Assembly (NCBI GenBank): GCA_036265915.1
Contig: DATAOC010000145.1
Span: 1-64,000, forward strand
Reading direction: 5' to 3'
DNA length: 64,000 nt
DNA from: AR12 sp036265915
GTDB lineage: Bacteria; Methylomirabilota; Methylomirabilia; Rokubacteriales; CSP1-6
The notes beneath the pieces are model-generated. The model searched no databases, was not told the DNA's origin, and was given only the letters and a program-made list of their open reading frames with translations. Made by a program: the position numbers and the translations under genes. Every line of letters starts with the position of its first letter. Position 1 is the first letter of the stretch. Positions 17,543 through 26,288 of the stretch are shown here, piece by piece.

Positions 17543-18756
17543 GCGCCGTGCGGCTGGTCGCGGTGGGCGCCGGCGGCGGCACCGACGCGACGCTGCCGGC
17601 CTACGCGGCGCTCGTCGCAGCCGGCGTCCCCGTCGTCGGTCGCGTCCTGGTCGACGAGGACGAAGGGGCGCTCGAGCATGCGCTGACCGGCGACGGCGGG
17701 CTCGCCGTCGTCGTGGCCGGCCCCGGCGGCTCGGCCGGCGACGTCGTGCGGCGCGTGATCGCCCGCGTGACGTCGACACGGCTGGTGCTCCAGGATCGCA
17801 TGCTCGCCGCGCTGCAGGAGGCGTATCGCCGGCGTGATCGGCCGCTGCCGCGACGCGCGGAGCGGCTGGCGCTGCTGCCGCAGGGCGCCAGCGTCTGGGC
17901 CACCGACGACGGCGACCCGGCCTGGCTGCTCGAGACGGGGCGGACGGCGTACGTCGTGCTGTCGCCGGGCGCGGTGGCGCCTGCCATCGCCCGCAGCCTG
18001 GTCGACGTCGCCCGTGTCTTCGCGGGCGCGCGCGGCGTGGCGACCCGGATCCTCAAGACGGCCGGCGTAACGCTGGACGACGTCGAGGAGCGGCTCGCGG
18101 AGTGGATGGCGCACACGGACGCCGAGGTGAGCGTCGCCACGCTGCCCGCCGACGGCGAGGTGTGGGTCCGCCTGCGCGCGCGGGGCGCCACCGCCGAGGC
18201 CGCGGCGGCGGCGCTGGAGCGCGCGGAGCCGCGCATTGCGGCCGCCCTCGGCGGCGACTGCTACGGGCGCGACGCCGACACGCTCGAGCAGGTCGTCGGC
18301 CGCATGCTCGTCGCCCGCGGCCTCACCGTGTCGGTGGCGGAGTCGTGCACGGGCGGGCTGCTCGGCCATCGCCTCACCAACGTGGCCGGTTCTTCCGCGT
18401 ACTTCGAGCGCGGCGTCGTGGTCTATTCCAATCGCGCCAAGCAGGAGCTGCTCGGAGTGCCGGAGGCCATTCTCAGCGCGCACGGTGCGGTGAGCGCGCC
18501 GTGCGCCGAGGCAATGGCGCGGGGGATCTGCGAGCGCTCGGGGAGCGCCTGCGGGCTGGCCGTCACCGGGATCGCGGGCCCCGACGGCGGCTCGCCGCAG
18601 AAGCCGGTCGGCACCGTGTTCTTCGGCGTGGCCGTGTCAGGGCAGGTGACGTCGCGGCGGTTCCGGTTCGCCGGCGACCGACTCGCGGTGAAATGGCAAT
18701 CGGCGCAGACGGCACTCGATTTGCTTCGTCGGAGCCTTGGAGGCGTCCGACCATGA
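17539..18756 (+). CDS. CinA-family protein with C-terminal nicotinamide-nucleotide amidase domain
   Basis: 405 residues from the overlapping GTG. The C-terminal about 160 residues are a clear CinA-C amidase: MLVARGLTVSVAESCTGGLL with the Ser nucleophile region, SSAYFERGVVVYSNRAKQEL, GLAVTGIAGPDGGSPQKPVG and TVFFGVAVSG. The N-terminal half (VRLVAVGAGGGTDATLPAYA, VAGPGGSAGDVVRRVIAR) occupies the place of the CinA MoCF-like pyrophosphatase domain but is only loosely similar, so the exact activity of that half is unsure. The family deamidates NMN to nicotinate mononucleotide. It is in the usual position after pgpA and shortly before recA. Confidence 0.88.
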   Translation: MSAVRLVAVGAGGGTDATLPAYAALVAAGVPVVGRVLVDEDEGALEHALTGDGGLAVVVAGPGGSAGDVVRRVIARVTSTRLVLQDRMLAALQEAYRRRDRPLPRRAERLALLPQGASVWATDDGDPAWLLETGRTAYVVLSPGAVAPAIARSLVDVARVFAGARGVATRILKTAGVTLDDVEERLAEWMAHTDAEVSVATLPADGEVWVRLRARGATAEAAAAALERAEPRIAAALGGDCYGRDADTLEQVVGRMLVARGLTVSVAESCTGGLLGHRLTNVAGSSAYFERGVVVYSNRAKQELLGVPEAILSAHGAVSAPCAEAMARGICERSGSACGLAVTGIAGPDGGSPQKPVGTVFFGVAVSGQVTSRRFRFAGDRLAVKWQSAQTALDLLRRSLGGVRP

Positions 18757-19586
18757 ACCGAGCTGCGCTGTCGTCCGTCACGGTTGCGCTCACGTCCCTG
18801 GTGCTCGCCGCGTGCACGACGTCGTCCCCGCCTCGTGATCGCGGCGTCGTCCTCTACCAGAGCGGCAGCTATCTCGCCGCCGCCGACGCGTTCACCGACG
18901 ACATCCGTCTGCATCCGCGGGACGCCGCCGCCTGGAACAACCGAGCGGTGACGCGCGTCCGCCTCGGCGACGTCGACGGCGCCATCCGCGACTACAACCG
19001 CGCCATCGACCTGGCGCCGGGCGACGCGGAGCTCTACTTCAATCGCGCGAACGCGCTCGTCGCCGCTGGTCAGTACCAGGAGGCGATCGGCGACTACGAC
19101 CGCGCGGTGTCGATCCGTCCGGCATACGCGCGCGCCGTCTTCAATCGCGGCACCGCCCGCGTGCTGGCCGGCGGGCAGGCCGATGCCGCGCGGAAGGACT
19201 GGCAGGCCGCCATCGCGGTCGAGTCGGATCCGTACGAGCGCGCCGCGATGCGGCGCAGCGCCGGCCTCGAGCCGGTCCTGGCCGCCGCCGCGTCACCGGC
19301 GGGGATGCCGACGACCGCCGGCACGATCGCTCCGGCTCCGGCGCCGGGCACGCGTCCCGGAGCCCTGCCCACGCCGCCTGCGACGTTTCCGAACGTGACG
19401 CAGCCGTCGGCGGCGCCGCTGGCGCTCGACGCGCGAGCGCTGACCAATCGGGCGGTGAGCCGGCAGCTCGACGGCGACCACGCCGGCGCCATGCAGGATC
19501 TCGAAGCGGCGATGGCCGCGGAGCCGGATCCGCAGCGGCGCGAGGCCATCGGTCGTCTGATGCAGGCGCTGGACCGCGCGCGATAG
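18753..19586 (+). CDS. TPR-repeat lipoprotein
   Basis: 277 residues, with an ATG overlapping the CinA-family stop (ATGA). The signal peptide ends in LVLAACTTS, a lipobox. At least three tetratricopeptide repeats follow (AWNNRAVTRVRLGDVDGAIR, ELYFNRANALVAAGQYQEAI, ARAVFNRGTARVLAGGQADA). Then come a Pro/Ala-rich linker and one more TPR-like hairpin near the C-terminus (ALTNRAVSRQLDGDHAGAMQ). It is probably a periplasmic scaffold; the partner is unknown. Confidence 0.85.
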   Translation: MNRAALSSVTVALTSLVLAACTTSSPPRDRGVVLYQSGSYLAAADAFTDDIRLHPRDAAAWNNRAVTRVRLGDVDGAIRDYNRAIDLAPGDAELYFNRANALVAAGQYQEAIGDYDRAVSIRPAYARAVFNRGTARVLAGGQADAARKDWQAAIAVESDPYERAAMRRSAGLEPVLAAAASPAGMPTTAGTIAPAPAPGTRPGALPTPPATFPNVTQPSAAPLALDARALTNRAVSRQLDGDHAGAMQDLEAAMAAEPDPQRREAIGRLMQALDRAR

Positions 19587-19609
19587 CCGGCGTCCGCACG
19601 TTCGTCGCC

Positions 19610-20146
19610 GTGCTGGTGCCGGACGACGTCCGTGCGGCGCTCGCGCACGAGATCGATCGTCTTCGCGGTATTGCTCCCGGCGTCGCCTGGGTGGCGGAGG
19701 CGAATCTTCACGTCACGCTGAAGTTCCTCGGCCAGGTCGAGGAGGCGCGCCTCGGCGCGGTGGCGGACGCGCTCACGGCGGTGGCCGCTCGATGCACGAC
19801 CTTCGAGCTCGGCGTCCGGGGTCTGGGCGCCTTTCCGAGCGCGACGCGCCCGCGCGTCGTCTGGGCTGGACTGGAGCCGCCGACGCCGCTTGCGGCGCTC
19901 GCCGGTGACATCGACGCGGCGCTCGTCGCCCTCGGCTTCCCCGGCGAGACTCGGCCGTTCGCGGCCCACGTGACGCTCGGTCGGCTGCGCGAGCCACGGC
20001 GCTTGGCCGCGCTGGCCGGCGCGCTCGCACGTCCGGCGGACTTCGGCCGGCTGCGCGTGGCGCGCGTGTCGCTCATGCGAAGCCAGCTTCACCCGCACGG
20101 CGCGCGCTACAGCGAGCTGTGCGGGCTGGCGCTGCCCGCACCGTAG
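19610..20146 (+). CDS. thpR: RNA 2',3'-cyclic phosphodiesterase (2H family)
   Basis: 178 residues from GTG at 19610. Two HxT catalytic motifs are present: NLHVTLKFLGQVE and FAAHVTLGRLRE, spaced as in 2H phosphoesterases that open 2',3'-cyclic phosphate ends. The family normally starts with a strand like RLFVAIxLP. Here the matching residues RTFVAVLVPDD begin five codons before the GTG, and no ATG/GTG/TTG lies upstream before the previous gene's stop region. An ATA codon at 19583 is therefore an alternative start. The stop TAG is 9 nt before the next start. Confidence 0.88.
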   Translation: MLVPDDVRAALAHEIDRLRGIAPGVAWVAEANLHVTLKFLGQVEEARLGAVADALTAVAARCTTFELGVRGLGAFPSATRPRVVWAGLEPPTPLAALAGDIDAALVALGFPGETRPFAAHVTLGRLREPRRLAALAGALARPADFGRLRVARVSLMRSQLHPHGARYSELCGLALPAP

Positions 20147-20155
20147 AATGAGCGA

Positions 20156-21349
20156 GTGACCGGCGCCTGGACCGCGAACGAGATCGCCCGCGTGCGCGCC
20201 GACACGCCGGGCTGCGAGCACGTCGTCCACTTCAACAACGCCGGCGCCAGCCTGCCGCCACGGCCGGTGCTCGACGTCCACCTGGCCCACCTGCGGCGCG
20301 AGGCCGAGATCGGGGGGTACGAGGCCCAGGAAGAGGCGCAGGGCCGCATCGACGGCGTCTACGCCTCGGTGGCGCGGCTCATCGGCGCGGCCGGCCCCGA
20401 CGAGATCGCGCTTCTCGAGAATGCCACGCGCGCGTTCGACACGGCCGTCTACGGTCTGCCGCTCGCCGCTGGCGACGTCATCCTGACCTCGACCGCGGAG
20501 TACCACTCCATGTTCGTGACCTACCTGCACCTCGCGCGGCGCGGCGTGGTGGTGGAGGTCGTGCCTCCGGACGCCGCCGGGCAGATCGACGTCGGCGCGC
20601 TCCGCAAGCGCATCACGGGTCGCGTGCGGCTCATCGCGCTCGCGCACGTGCCGACCAACGGCGGCCTCGTGCAGCCGGCGGAGGCGGTGGGCGAGATCGC
20701 GCGCGACGCCGGCGTCTTCTTCCTGCTGGACGCCACCCAGAGCGTCGGTCAGCTGCCGGTCGACGTGCGCCGCATCGGCTGTCACGCGCTGGCCGGCACG
20801 TCGCGGAAGTTCCTGCGCGGGCCGCGCGGGACCGGGTTTCTGTGGGTGCAGCGCGACTGGATGACGCGCCTGGAGCCGCCACTGATGGAAGGCCACGCCG
20901 CGGAATGGGTCGAGCCCGACCGCTACGTGCTCAGAGCGGACGGCAAGCGCTTCGAGGTGTGGGAGGCCAACTACGCCGCCCGCCTCGGCTTCGGCGCGGC
21001 CGTCGAGTACGCGCTCGCGCTCGGCATCGAGCGGATCTGGGAGCGCGTGCGCGCGCTCGGCGAAGGGCTGCGCGCCCGGCTCACGGCGGTGCCCGGCGTC
21101 ACCGTGCGCGATCAGGGCGACGTCCGCGGCGGCATCGTGTCGTTCACCGTGAGCGACGTGGAGGCTCTGCGCGTGAAGGCGGCGCTGCGCGCCGAGTCGA
21201 TCAACGTCACCGTGTCCCCCGCGCGCGGGACCCTGCTCGACATGCGCGCCCGCGGCCTGCGCGAGATCCTGCGCGCCTCCGTCCACTACTACAACACCGA
21301 GGCCGAGCTGGACCGCCTGGCGGACGCGCTCGTGCGCCTGCGGCGATGA
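20156..21349 (+). CDS. Class V aminotransferase (cysteine desulfurase/selenocysteine lyase-like)
   Basis: A 397-residue PLP enzyme. Motifs are VVHFNNAGASLPPRPVLDVH, STAEYHSMFVTYL, DAAGQIDVGALRKRITGRVR, HVPTNGGLVQPAEAVGEIAR, FLLDATQSVGQLPVDVRRIG (Asp pairing with the PLP nitrogen) and AGTSRKFLRGPRGTGFLWV, with the PLP lysine in SRKF. It lacks the obvious C-terminal active-site cysteine loop of IscS, so it may be an SufS-like lyase or an unrelated class V aminotransferase. The GTG start is preceded by TAGAAT only 6 nt away. Confidence 0.88.
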   Translation: MTGAWTANEIARVRADTPGCEHVVHFNNAGASLPPRPVLDVHLAHLRREAEIGGYEAQEEAQGRIDGVYASVARLIGAAGPDEIALLENATRAFDTAVYGLPLAAGDVILTSTAEYHSMFVTYLHLARRGVVVEVVPPDAAGQIDVGALRKRITGRVRLIALAHVPTNGGLVQPAEAVGEIARDAGVFFLLDATQSVGQLPVDVRRIGCHALAGTSRKFLRGPRGTGFLWVQRDWMTRLEPPLMEGHAAEWVEPDRYVLRADGKRFEVWEANYAARLGFGAAVEYALALGIERIWERVRALGEGLRARLTAVPGVTVRDQGDVRGGIVSFTVSDVEALRVKAALRAESINVTVSPARGTLLDMRARGLREILRASVHYYNTEAELDRLADALVRLRR

Positions 21350-21376
21350 CACTGTCCGAAAGGAGCGCCGTGCCCC

Positions 21377-21706
21377 GTGACGACGATTGCCCTGCTGTTC
21401 GCCTCCAACGTGTTCATGACGGCCGCCTGGTATGGTCATCTCCGCTTCCGCAGCGCGCCGCTCTGGATCGCCATCCTCGCTTCCTGGAGCATCGCGCTCT
21501 TCGAGTACTGCCTGCAGGTGCCGGCGAACCGCTGGGGCTACGGCCAGTTCACGGCGGCGCAGCTGAAGATCACGCAGGAAGTGATCACCATCGTCGTGTT
21601 CGTGGTCTTCGCGTGGCTCTGGCTCGGCGAGACCCCGCGCTGGAACGAGGCCGTCGCGTTCGGTCTGGTGCTCGCCGCCGTCGTGGTGGCGGCGCTGCCG
21701 CACTGA
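21377..21706 (+). CDS. DMT-family small membrane protein (DUF486)
   Basis: A 109-residue protein with four transmembrane helices. The sequence follows the DUF486 pattern closely: LLFASNVFMTAAWYGHLRF, WIAILASWSIALFEYCLQVP, ANRWGYGQFTAAQLKITQEV and FVVFAWLWLGETPRWNEAVA. These are half-size relatives of drug/metabolite transporters. The GTG at 21377 fits the family N-terminus. The stop overlaps the presumed CTG start of the following lipoprotein gene. Confidence 0.9.
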   Translation: MTTIALLFASNVFMTAAWYGHLRFRSAPLWIAILASWSIALFEYCLQVPANRWGYGQFTAAQLKITQEVITIVVFVVFAWLWLGETPRWNEAVAFGLVLAAVVVAALPH

Positions 21707-21927
21707 TCGGGCTCGCGCTCGCCCTGGCCGCCTGTTCGGCCCCGACCGTCGAGTACGAGCGGCGCAACGCCACGCCCGCCCAGCTCGACCGCGACCGCAC
21801 CCAGTGCAAGCGGGAGGCGTTCCGGCCGTCGCGGTTCTCGATCTTCACCTCGGGGCGCTACGACACCGACGCGCTGAACCGATGCATGGAGCGGAAGGGC
21901 TATACCGTCCGTGTACCCCTTCTCTGA
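21703..21927 (+). CDS. Small lipoprotein, probable CTG start
   Basis: A 74-residue product with a short hydrophobic leader and lipobox (LALALAACSAP), then VEYERRNATPAQLDRDRTQC, SRFSIFTSGRYDTDALNRCM and ERKGYTVR. The pattern of two later cysteines and the RKGY ending is common in small Gram-negative lipoproteins of unknown function. No ATG, GTG or TTG lies before the hydrophobic stretch. The only plausible initiator is CTG at 21703, which forms a CTGA overlap with the upstream stop. Confidence 0.65.
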   Translation: MIGLALALAACSAPTVEYERRNATPAQLDRDRTQCKREAFRPSRFSIFTSGRYDTDALNRCMERKGYTVRVPLL

Positions 21928-21929
21928 CG

Positions 21930-21958
21930 TTGACGCTGCCGGTTGGGGCTCCTAGAAT
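21930..21958 (+). promoter_or_regulatory. Sigma-70-type promoter of recA
   Basis: TTGACG at 21930-21935, a 17-bp spacer and TAGAAT at 21953-21958 give a near-consensus vegetative promoter. Transcription would start near 21965, about 45 nt upstream of the recA ATG. I saw no clear LexA box in the leader. Confidence 0.75.
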
Positions 21959-22009
21959 GCTCGCAGTCATTCATCGCCGCGATCCCGACGACCACAAAGG
22001 AGCCCCCGC

Positions 22010-23032
22010 ATGGCAGAAGTGAAGAGCGAACGACGGCAGGCCCTGGAGCTGGCCATCTCCCAGATCGAGAGGCAGTTCGGCAAGGGCTCCGTCATGCGGC
22101 TCGGCGCCAACGGGCCGCTCGAGGAGATCGCCGTGATTCCCACCGGCGCCCTCTCGCTCGACGTCGCCCTCGGGGTGGGCGGGGTCCCGCGCGGTCGCAT
22201 CGTGGAGATCTACGGGCCGGAGTCGTCGGGCAAGACCACGCTCGCGCTCCACATCGTGTCCGAGGCCCAGCGGCTCGGCGGCATCGCGGCCTTCATCGAC
22301 GCCGAGCACGCGCTCGATCCCATCTACGCCAGGAAGCTCGGGGTCAACATCGACGAGCTGCTCATCTCACAGCCGGACACGGGTGAGCAGGCGCTCGAGA
22401 TCGCGGAGACGCTGGTCCGCTCCAACGCCGTCGACGTCATCGTCATCGACTCGGTGGCCGCGCTCGTGCCGCGCGCCGAGCTGGACGGCGACATGGGAGA
22501 CTCGCTTCCCGGCCTGCAGGCGCGCCTCATGTCCCAGGCGCTGCGCAAGCTCACCGCCGCCATCTCCCGCTCTGGCGTCGTCGTCATCTTCATCAACCAG
22601 ATCCGCGAAAAGATCGGCGTCATGTTTGGCTCGCCGGAAACGACGACGGGCGGGCGCGCGCTGAAGTTCTACGCCTCGGTCCGGCTCGACATCCGGCGGC
22701 AGGACGCCATCAAGATCGGCACCGAGTCCGTCGGCGTGCGCACCAAGGTCAAGGTCGTGAAGAACAAGCTGGCGCCGCCGTTCCGAGAGGCGGAGTTCGA
22801 CGTGCTCTATGGCGAGGGCATCTCGAAGGCCGGCACGGTGCTCGATGCGGGCGTGGAGCAGGGCATCATCGAGAAGTCGGGCACCTGGTACACGTACAAG
22901 ACGGAGCGCATCGGACAGGGGCGCGAGAACGCCAAGAAGTGGCTCACCGAGAACCAGGCGGCGCTGCTCGACCTCGAGGCGAAGATTCGCGAGACGCTCG
23001 GCCTGAGGGCGCCGGCGCCGCTCAAATCGTAG
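22010..23032 (+). CDS. recA: Recombinase RecA
   Basis: The strand-exchange ATPase and SOS co-protease, 340 residues. All family blocks are present: ALELAISQIERQFGKGSVMR, the Walker A GPESSGKTTLALH near residues 66-78, FIDAEHALDPIYARKLGVNI, VIVIDSVAALVPRAELDGDM (Walker B), FINQIREKIGVMFGSPETTT (loop L2) and YGEGISKAGTVLDAGVEQGI. AAAGGAG lies 8 nt before the ATG. It is followed by recX, its usual modulator. Confidence 0.97.
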   Translation: MAEVKSERRQALELAISQIERQFGKGSVMRLGANGPLEEIAVIPTGALSLDVALGVGGVPRGRIVEIYGPESSGKTTLALHIVSEAQRLGGIAAFIDAEHALDPIYARKLGVNIDELLISQPDTGEQALEIAETLVRSNAVDVIVIDSVAALVPRAELDGDMGDSLPGLQARLMSQALRKLTAAISRSGVVVIFINQIREKIGVMFGSPETTTGGRALKFYASVRLDIRRQDAIKIGTESVGVRTKVKVVKNKLAPPFREAEFDVLYGEGISKAGTVLDAGVEQGIIEKSGTWYTYKTERIGQGRENAKKWLTENQAALLDLEAKIRETLGLRAPAPLKS

Positions 23033-23514
23033 CCTCGCGGCGGACCCTCGACGCCAAGGCCGCGCGCCTCGCGGCGGGGGACCTGCTCGCCCGCCGCGCA
23101 TGGACGCGGGCCGAGCTCACGGCGCGGCTGCGCCGCCGTGGCGCACCGGCGGACGTCGCGAGTGAGGTCGTCGCGGACCTCGTCGGCCGCGGCTACGTGG
23201 ACGACGCGGCGTACGCGCGCCACTGGGTGGCCGCGCGGGCGGCGCGCGGCTATGGCGCGACACGCCTCCGCGCCGAGCTGCGGGCGCGCGGAGTGGCGGC
23301 GCCGCTCGTCGACGCTGCGCTGGCGACCGTGGCCGGCGACGATACGCTGACGCGCGCCCGGGACGCCGCGCGTCGCCGCCTGCCCGCGCTGCGGCGTGGC
23401 CGGGCCGACCGCGTGGCGCCCCGGCTGCGCGACTATCTGCTGCGGCGCGGTTACGCCGCAGGCATCGTGATGCGGGTCGTGCGCGAGTCCGCCGGCATCG
23501 TCGACGACGACTGA
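22939..23514 (+). CDS. recX: Regulatory protein RecX
   Basis: It modulates RecA filaments. The core has the helical repeats of the family: ARLAAGDLLARRAWTRAELT, DVASEVVADLVGRGYVDDAA, YARHWVAARAARGYGATRLR, ELRARGVAAPLVDAAL, and a third unit ending LRDYLLRRGYAAGIVMRVVR. Conserved sequence starts at about 23050, directly after the recA stop. The only standard start codon in frame upstream of it is GTG at 22939, which would overlap recA by 94 bp. Either that start is used or initiation is at a non-standard codon close to the recA stop. Confidence 0.88.
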   Translation: MAHREPGGAARPRGEDSRDARPEGAGAAQIVASRRTLDAKAARLAAGDLLARRAWTRAELTARLRRRGAPADVASEVVADLVGRGYVDDAAYARHWVAARAARGYGATRLRAELRARGVAAPLVDAALATVAGDDTLTRARDAARRRLPALRRGRADRVAPRLRDYLLRRGYAAGIVMRVVRESAGIVDDD

Positions 23515-23565
23515 CGCGCGCGGCCGCGCCGGCGGTCGACCGCGAGCGTGTACAATGACTCCTCT

Positions 23566-26244
23566 ATGACCGGCGCCGACATCCGCGAAGCATTTCTCAA
23601 GTATTTCGAGCGGAACGGGCACACGCGCGTGACGTCGTCGCCGCTCGTGCCGGCGGGCGATCAGACGCTGCTGTTCACCAACGCCGGGATGGTGCAGTTC
23701 AAGGGCGTGTTCCTCGGCGAGGAGCGTCGCGACTACGTCCGGGCCACCACGTGCCAGAAGTGCGTGCGCGCGGGTGGCAAGCACAACGACCTGGAGAATG
23801 TCGGACGAACGGCGCGGCACCACACGTTCTTCGAGATGCTGGGCAACTTCTCGTTCGGCGACTACTTCAAGCCGGACGCGATCCGGTTCGCCTGGGAGTT
23901 CCTCACCAAGGACCTCGGCCTCGACGCGCGCCGACTGAAGGCCACCGTCTTCACGGACGACGACGACGCCTACAACCTCTGGAAGTCTGTCGCGGGTCTC
24001 GGTGACGACCGCATCCTGCGGCTCGGTGAGAAGGACAACTTCTGGGCGATGGGCGACACGGGCCCGTGCGGGCCGTGCTCGGAGATCCATTTCCATCAGG
24101 GCGACGACCTGCCGTGCGCCGAGGTCGAGGCGGGACGGCCGTGCCAGGGCCCCGCGTGCGAGTGTGACCGGTGGCTCGAGGTGTGGAACCTCGTGTTCAT
24201 GCAGTTCAACCGTGACGCCAGCGGGACCATGACGCCGCTACCACGCCCGTCGATCGACACCGGCATGGGACTCGAGCGGATCGCGGCCGTGCTGCAGGGC
24301 AAGCGCTCCAACTACGACACCGATCTCCTGGCGCCGCTGGTCCAGCACGTCGCGCGGCTCTCCGGCAAGCGGTACGGCGGGGACGAGGAGTCGGACGTGT
24401 CCATGCGGGTCATTGCCGACCATGCACGCGCGACGACGTTCCTCATCGCCGACGGCGTGCTGCCGTCCAACGAGTGGCGCGGCTACGTCCTGCGCCGCAT
24501 CATGCGGCGCGCCATGCGCCATGGTCGGCGGCTCGGCCTGACCGATCCGTTCCTCTGGCGGGGTGTCGAGTGGGTCGGCGAGCTCATGGGCGGCGCGTAT
24601 CCCGAGGTCGTGCGCGAGCGCGATCGCATCGTCGACGTCGTGCGCCAGGAAGAGGAGCAGTTCGCGAAGACGCTCGACAGCGGCATGCGGCGCCTCGACG
24701 AGTATGCGGCCGTCCACGGCGGCGGCGCGGGCCGGGCCATCGACGGGCGCCTGCTGTTCACCCTGTACGACACGTACGGCTTCCCGCGCGACCTCGCGGA
24801 GGAGATTCTCGTCGACCAGGGCTGGCGCGTCACCGAGGATACCGAGAGGGTGTGGACGGAGGAGATGGAGGCGCAGCGCGAGCGCGCCCGCGCCCGCGCC
24901 AGCTTCGCCGGCGACGGCGACGCGAGCGAGACGGTCGCGCTCTATCAGCAGATCCAGGGCTCGCTGGCGCGGCCACAGCTCTTCGTCGGCTACGAGACGC
25001 TCACCACCCCGGCCACGGTCCTGGCCCTGATCGCGGATGGCCGACGTGTGCGCGAGGCGAGCGCGGGTGACGAGGTCGAGGTCATCCTCGACCGCACGCC
25101 CGCGTATGCCGAGTCCGGCGGCCAGATCGGCGACACCGGCATCCTGATCGGCCGCGGCGGCCAGGGGGAGATCGTCGACTCCTACCATCGCGGCTCAAAG
25201 CTGATCGTGCACCGCCTGAACGTACGGCAGGGCGGCTTTCGCGAGAACGAAGACGTCGCCATCACCGTCGACTCGCCGCGGCGCCAGGGGCTTCGCCAGC
25301 ACCACACCGGCACCCATCTGCTCCACGCCGCGCTTCGCAAGGTACTCGGCACCCACGTGTCGCAGGCGGGCTCGCTGGTGGCGCCGGACCACCTGCGCTT
25401 CGATTTCTCGCACGGCGCCGCCGTCAAGGATCGCGAGGTCGAGCAGATCGAGGAGCTGGTCAACGAGCAGGTGCAGGCCAACACGCCGGTGACGTACACG
25501 GAGATGAGCCTCGCGGACGCGCTGGCGGCCGGCGCCATCGCGCTGTTCGGAGAGAAGTACGGTGAGCGCGTGCGCGTGATCAAGATCGGCGACTTCTCCA
25601 CCGAGCTCTGCGGCGGCACCCATCTCGACGCGACGGGCCAGCTCGGCTTCTTCAAGGTCGCCGAGGAGGGCGCCGTGGCCTCCGGCGTCCGGCGCATCGA
25701 GGCGGTGGCCGGCACCGCGGCCGTCGAAACGGTCGCCCGCCGCGAGCGCGTGCTGAAGGAGATCGGCGACATCCTCAAGATCTCGCCGGAGGACGCGCCC
25801 CAGCGGCTGCGCAAGCTGCTCGACGAGCACAAGACGCTCGAGCGTCAGCTGGCGGAGATGGAGACCAAGCTCGCACGCGGCAAGGCCGACGACCTCGTCT
25901 CGGCGGCGCGCCAGGTGAACGGCGTGGCCGTCGTGGCCGGGCGCATCGACGGCCTCGATCCGGACGGCCTGCGTGCGCTAGCGGACCGCTTGCGCGACCG
26001 GCTCGGGTCGGGCGTGGTGTGCGTGGGCAGCGCGGTGGACGGCAAGGCCAACCTCGTGGCGGCGGTGACCAAGGACCTCACGCGCCGGTTTCCGGCGGGC
26101 AAGCTGATCCAGGAAGTCGCGCAGGCGGCCGGGGGCCGCGGCGGCGGCCGGCCAGACCTTGCCCAGGCGGGTGCGCCGGAGACCGGCAAGCTCGACGCCG
26201 CGCTGGCGGTTGTCTACGATTGGGTGGCCCGCCAGCCCGCCTGA
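23566..26244 (+). CDS. alaS: Alanyl-tRNA synthetase
   Basis: 892 residues from the ATG at 23566 (MTGADIREAFLKYFERNGHT). Class II motifs: SSPLVPAGDQTLLFTNAGMV, TFFEMLGNFSFGDYFK, NFWAMGDTGPCGPCSEIHF and PRPSIDTGMGLERIAAVLQG. The editing domain zinc site is formed by RQHHTGTHLLHAALRK near residue 580 and ELCGGTHLDATGQLG near residue 683. A DHHA1 domain with a Gly-rich AAGGRGGGRPDLAQAG ends the protein. A TACAAT hexamer lies 9 nt before the ATG, so the transcript may have almost no leader. Confidence 0.97.
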   Translation: MTGADIREAFLKYFERNGHTRVTSSPLVPAGDQTLLFTNAGMVQFKGVFLGEERRDYVRATTCQKCVRAGGKHNDLENVGRTARHHTFFEMLGNFSFGDYFKPDAIRFAWEFLTKDLGLDARRLKATVFTDDDDAYNLWKSVAGLGDDRILRLGEKDNFWAMGDTGPCGPCSEIHFHQGDDLPCAEVEAGRPCQGPACECDRWLEVWNLVFMQFNRDASGTMTPLPRPSIDTGMGLERIAAVLQGKRSNYDTDLLAPLVQHVARLSGKRYGGDEESDVSMRVIADHARATTFLIADGVLPSNEWRGYVLRRIMRRAMRHGRRLGLTDPFLWRGVEWVGELMGGAYPEVVRERDRIVDVVRQEEEQFAKTLDSGMRRLDEYAAVHGGGAGRAIDGRLLFTLYDTYGFPRDLAEEILVDQGWRVTEDTERVWTEEMEAQRERARARASFAGDGDASETVALYQQIQGSLARPQLFVGYETLTTPATVLALIADGRRVREASAGDEVEVILDRTPAYAESGGQIGDTGILIGRGGQGEIVDSYHRGSKLIVHRLNVRQGGFRENEDVAITVDSPRRQGLRQHHTGTHLLHAALRKVLGTHVSQAGSLVAPDHLRFDFSHGAAVKDREVEQIEELVNEQVQANTPVTYTEMSLADALAAGAIALFGEKYGERVRVIKIGDFSTELCGGTHLDATGQLGFFKVAEEGAVASGVRRIEAVAGTAAVETVARRERVLKEIGDILKISPEDAPQRLRKLLDEHKTLERQLAEMETKLARGKADDLVSAARQVNGVAVVAGRIDGLDPDGLRALADRLRDRLGSGVVCVGSAVDGKANLVAAVTKDLTRRFPAGKLIQEVAQAAGGRGGGRPDLAQAGAPETGKLDAALAVVYDWVARQPA

Positions 26245-26288
26245 TAAGATGCTCGGCATGAAGGGCCAGCGCCGCTGAGAGGCGGCCG

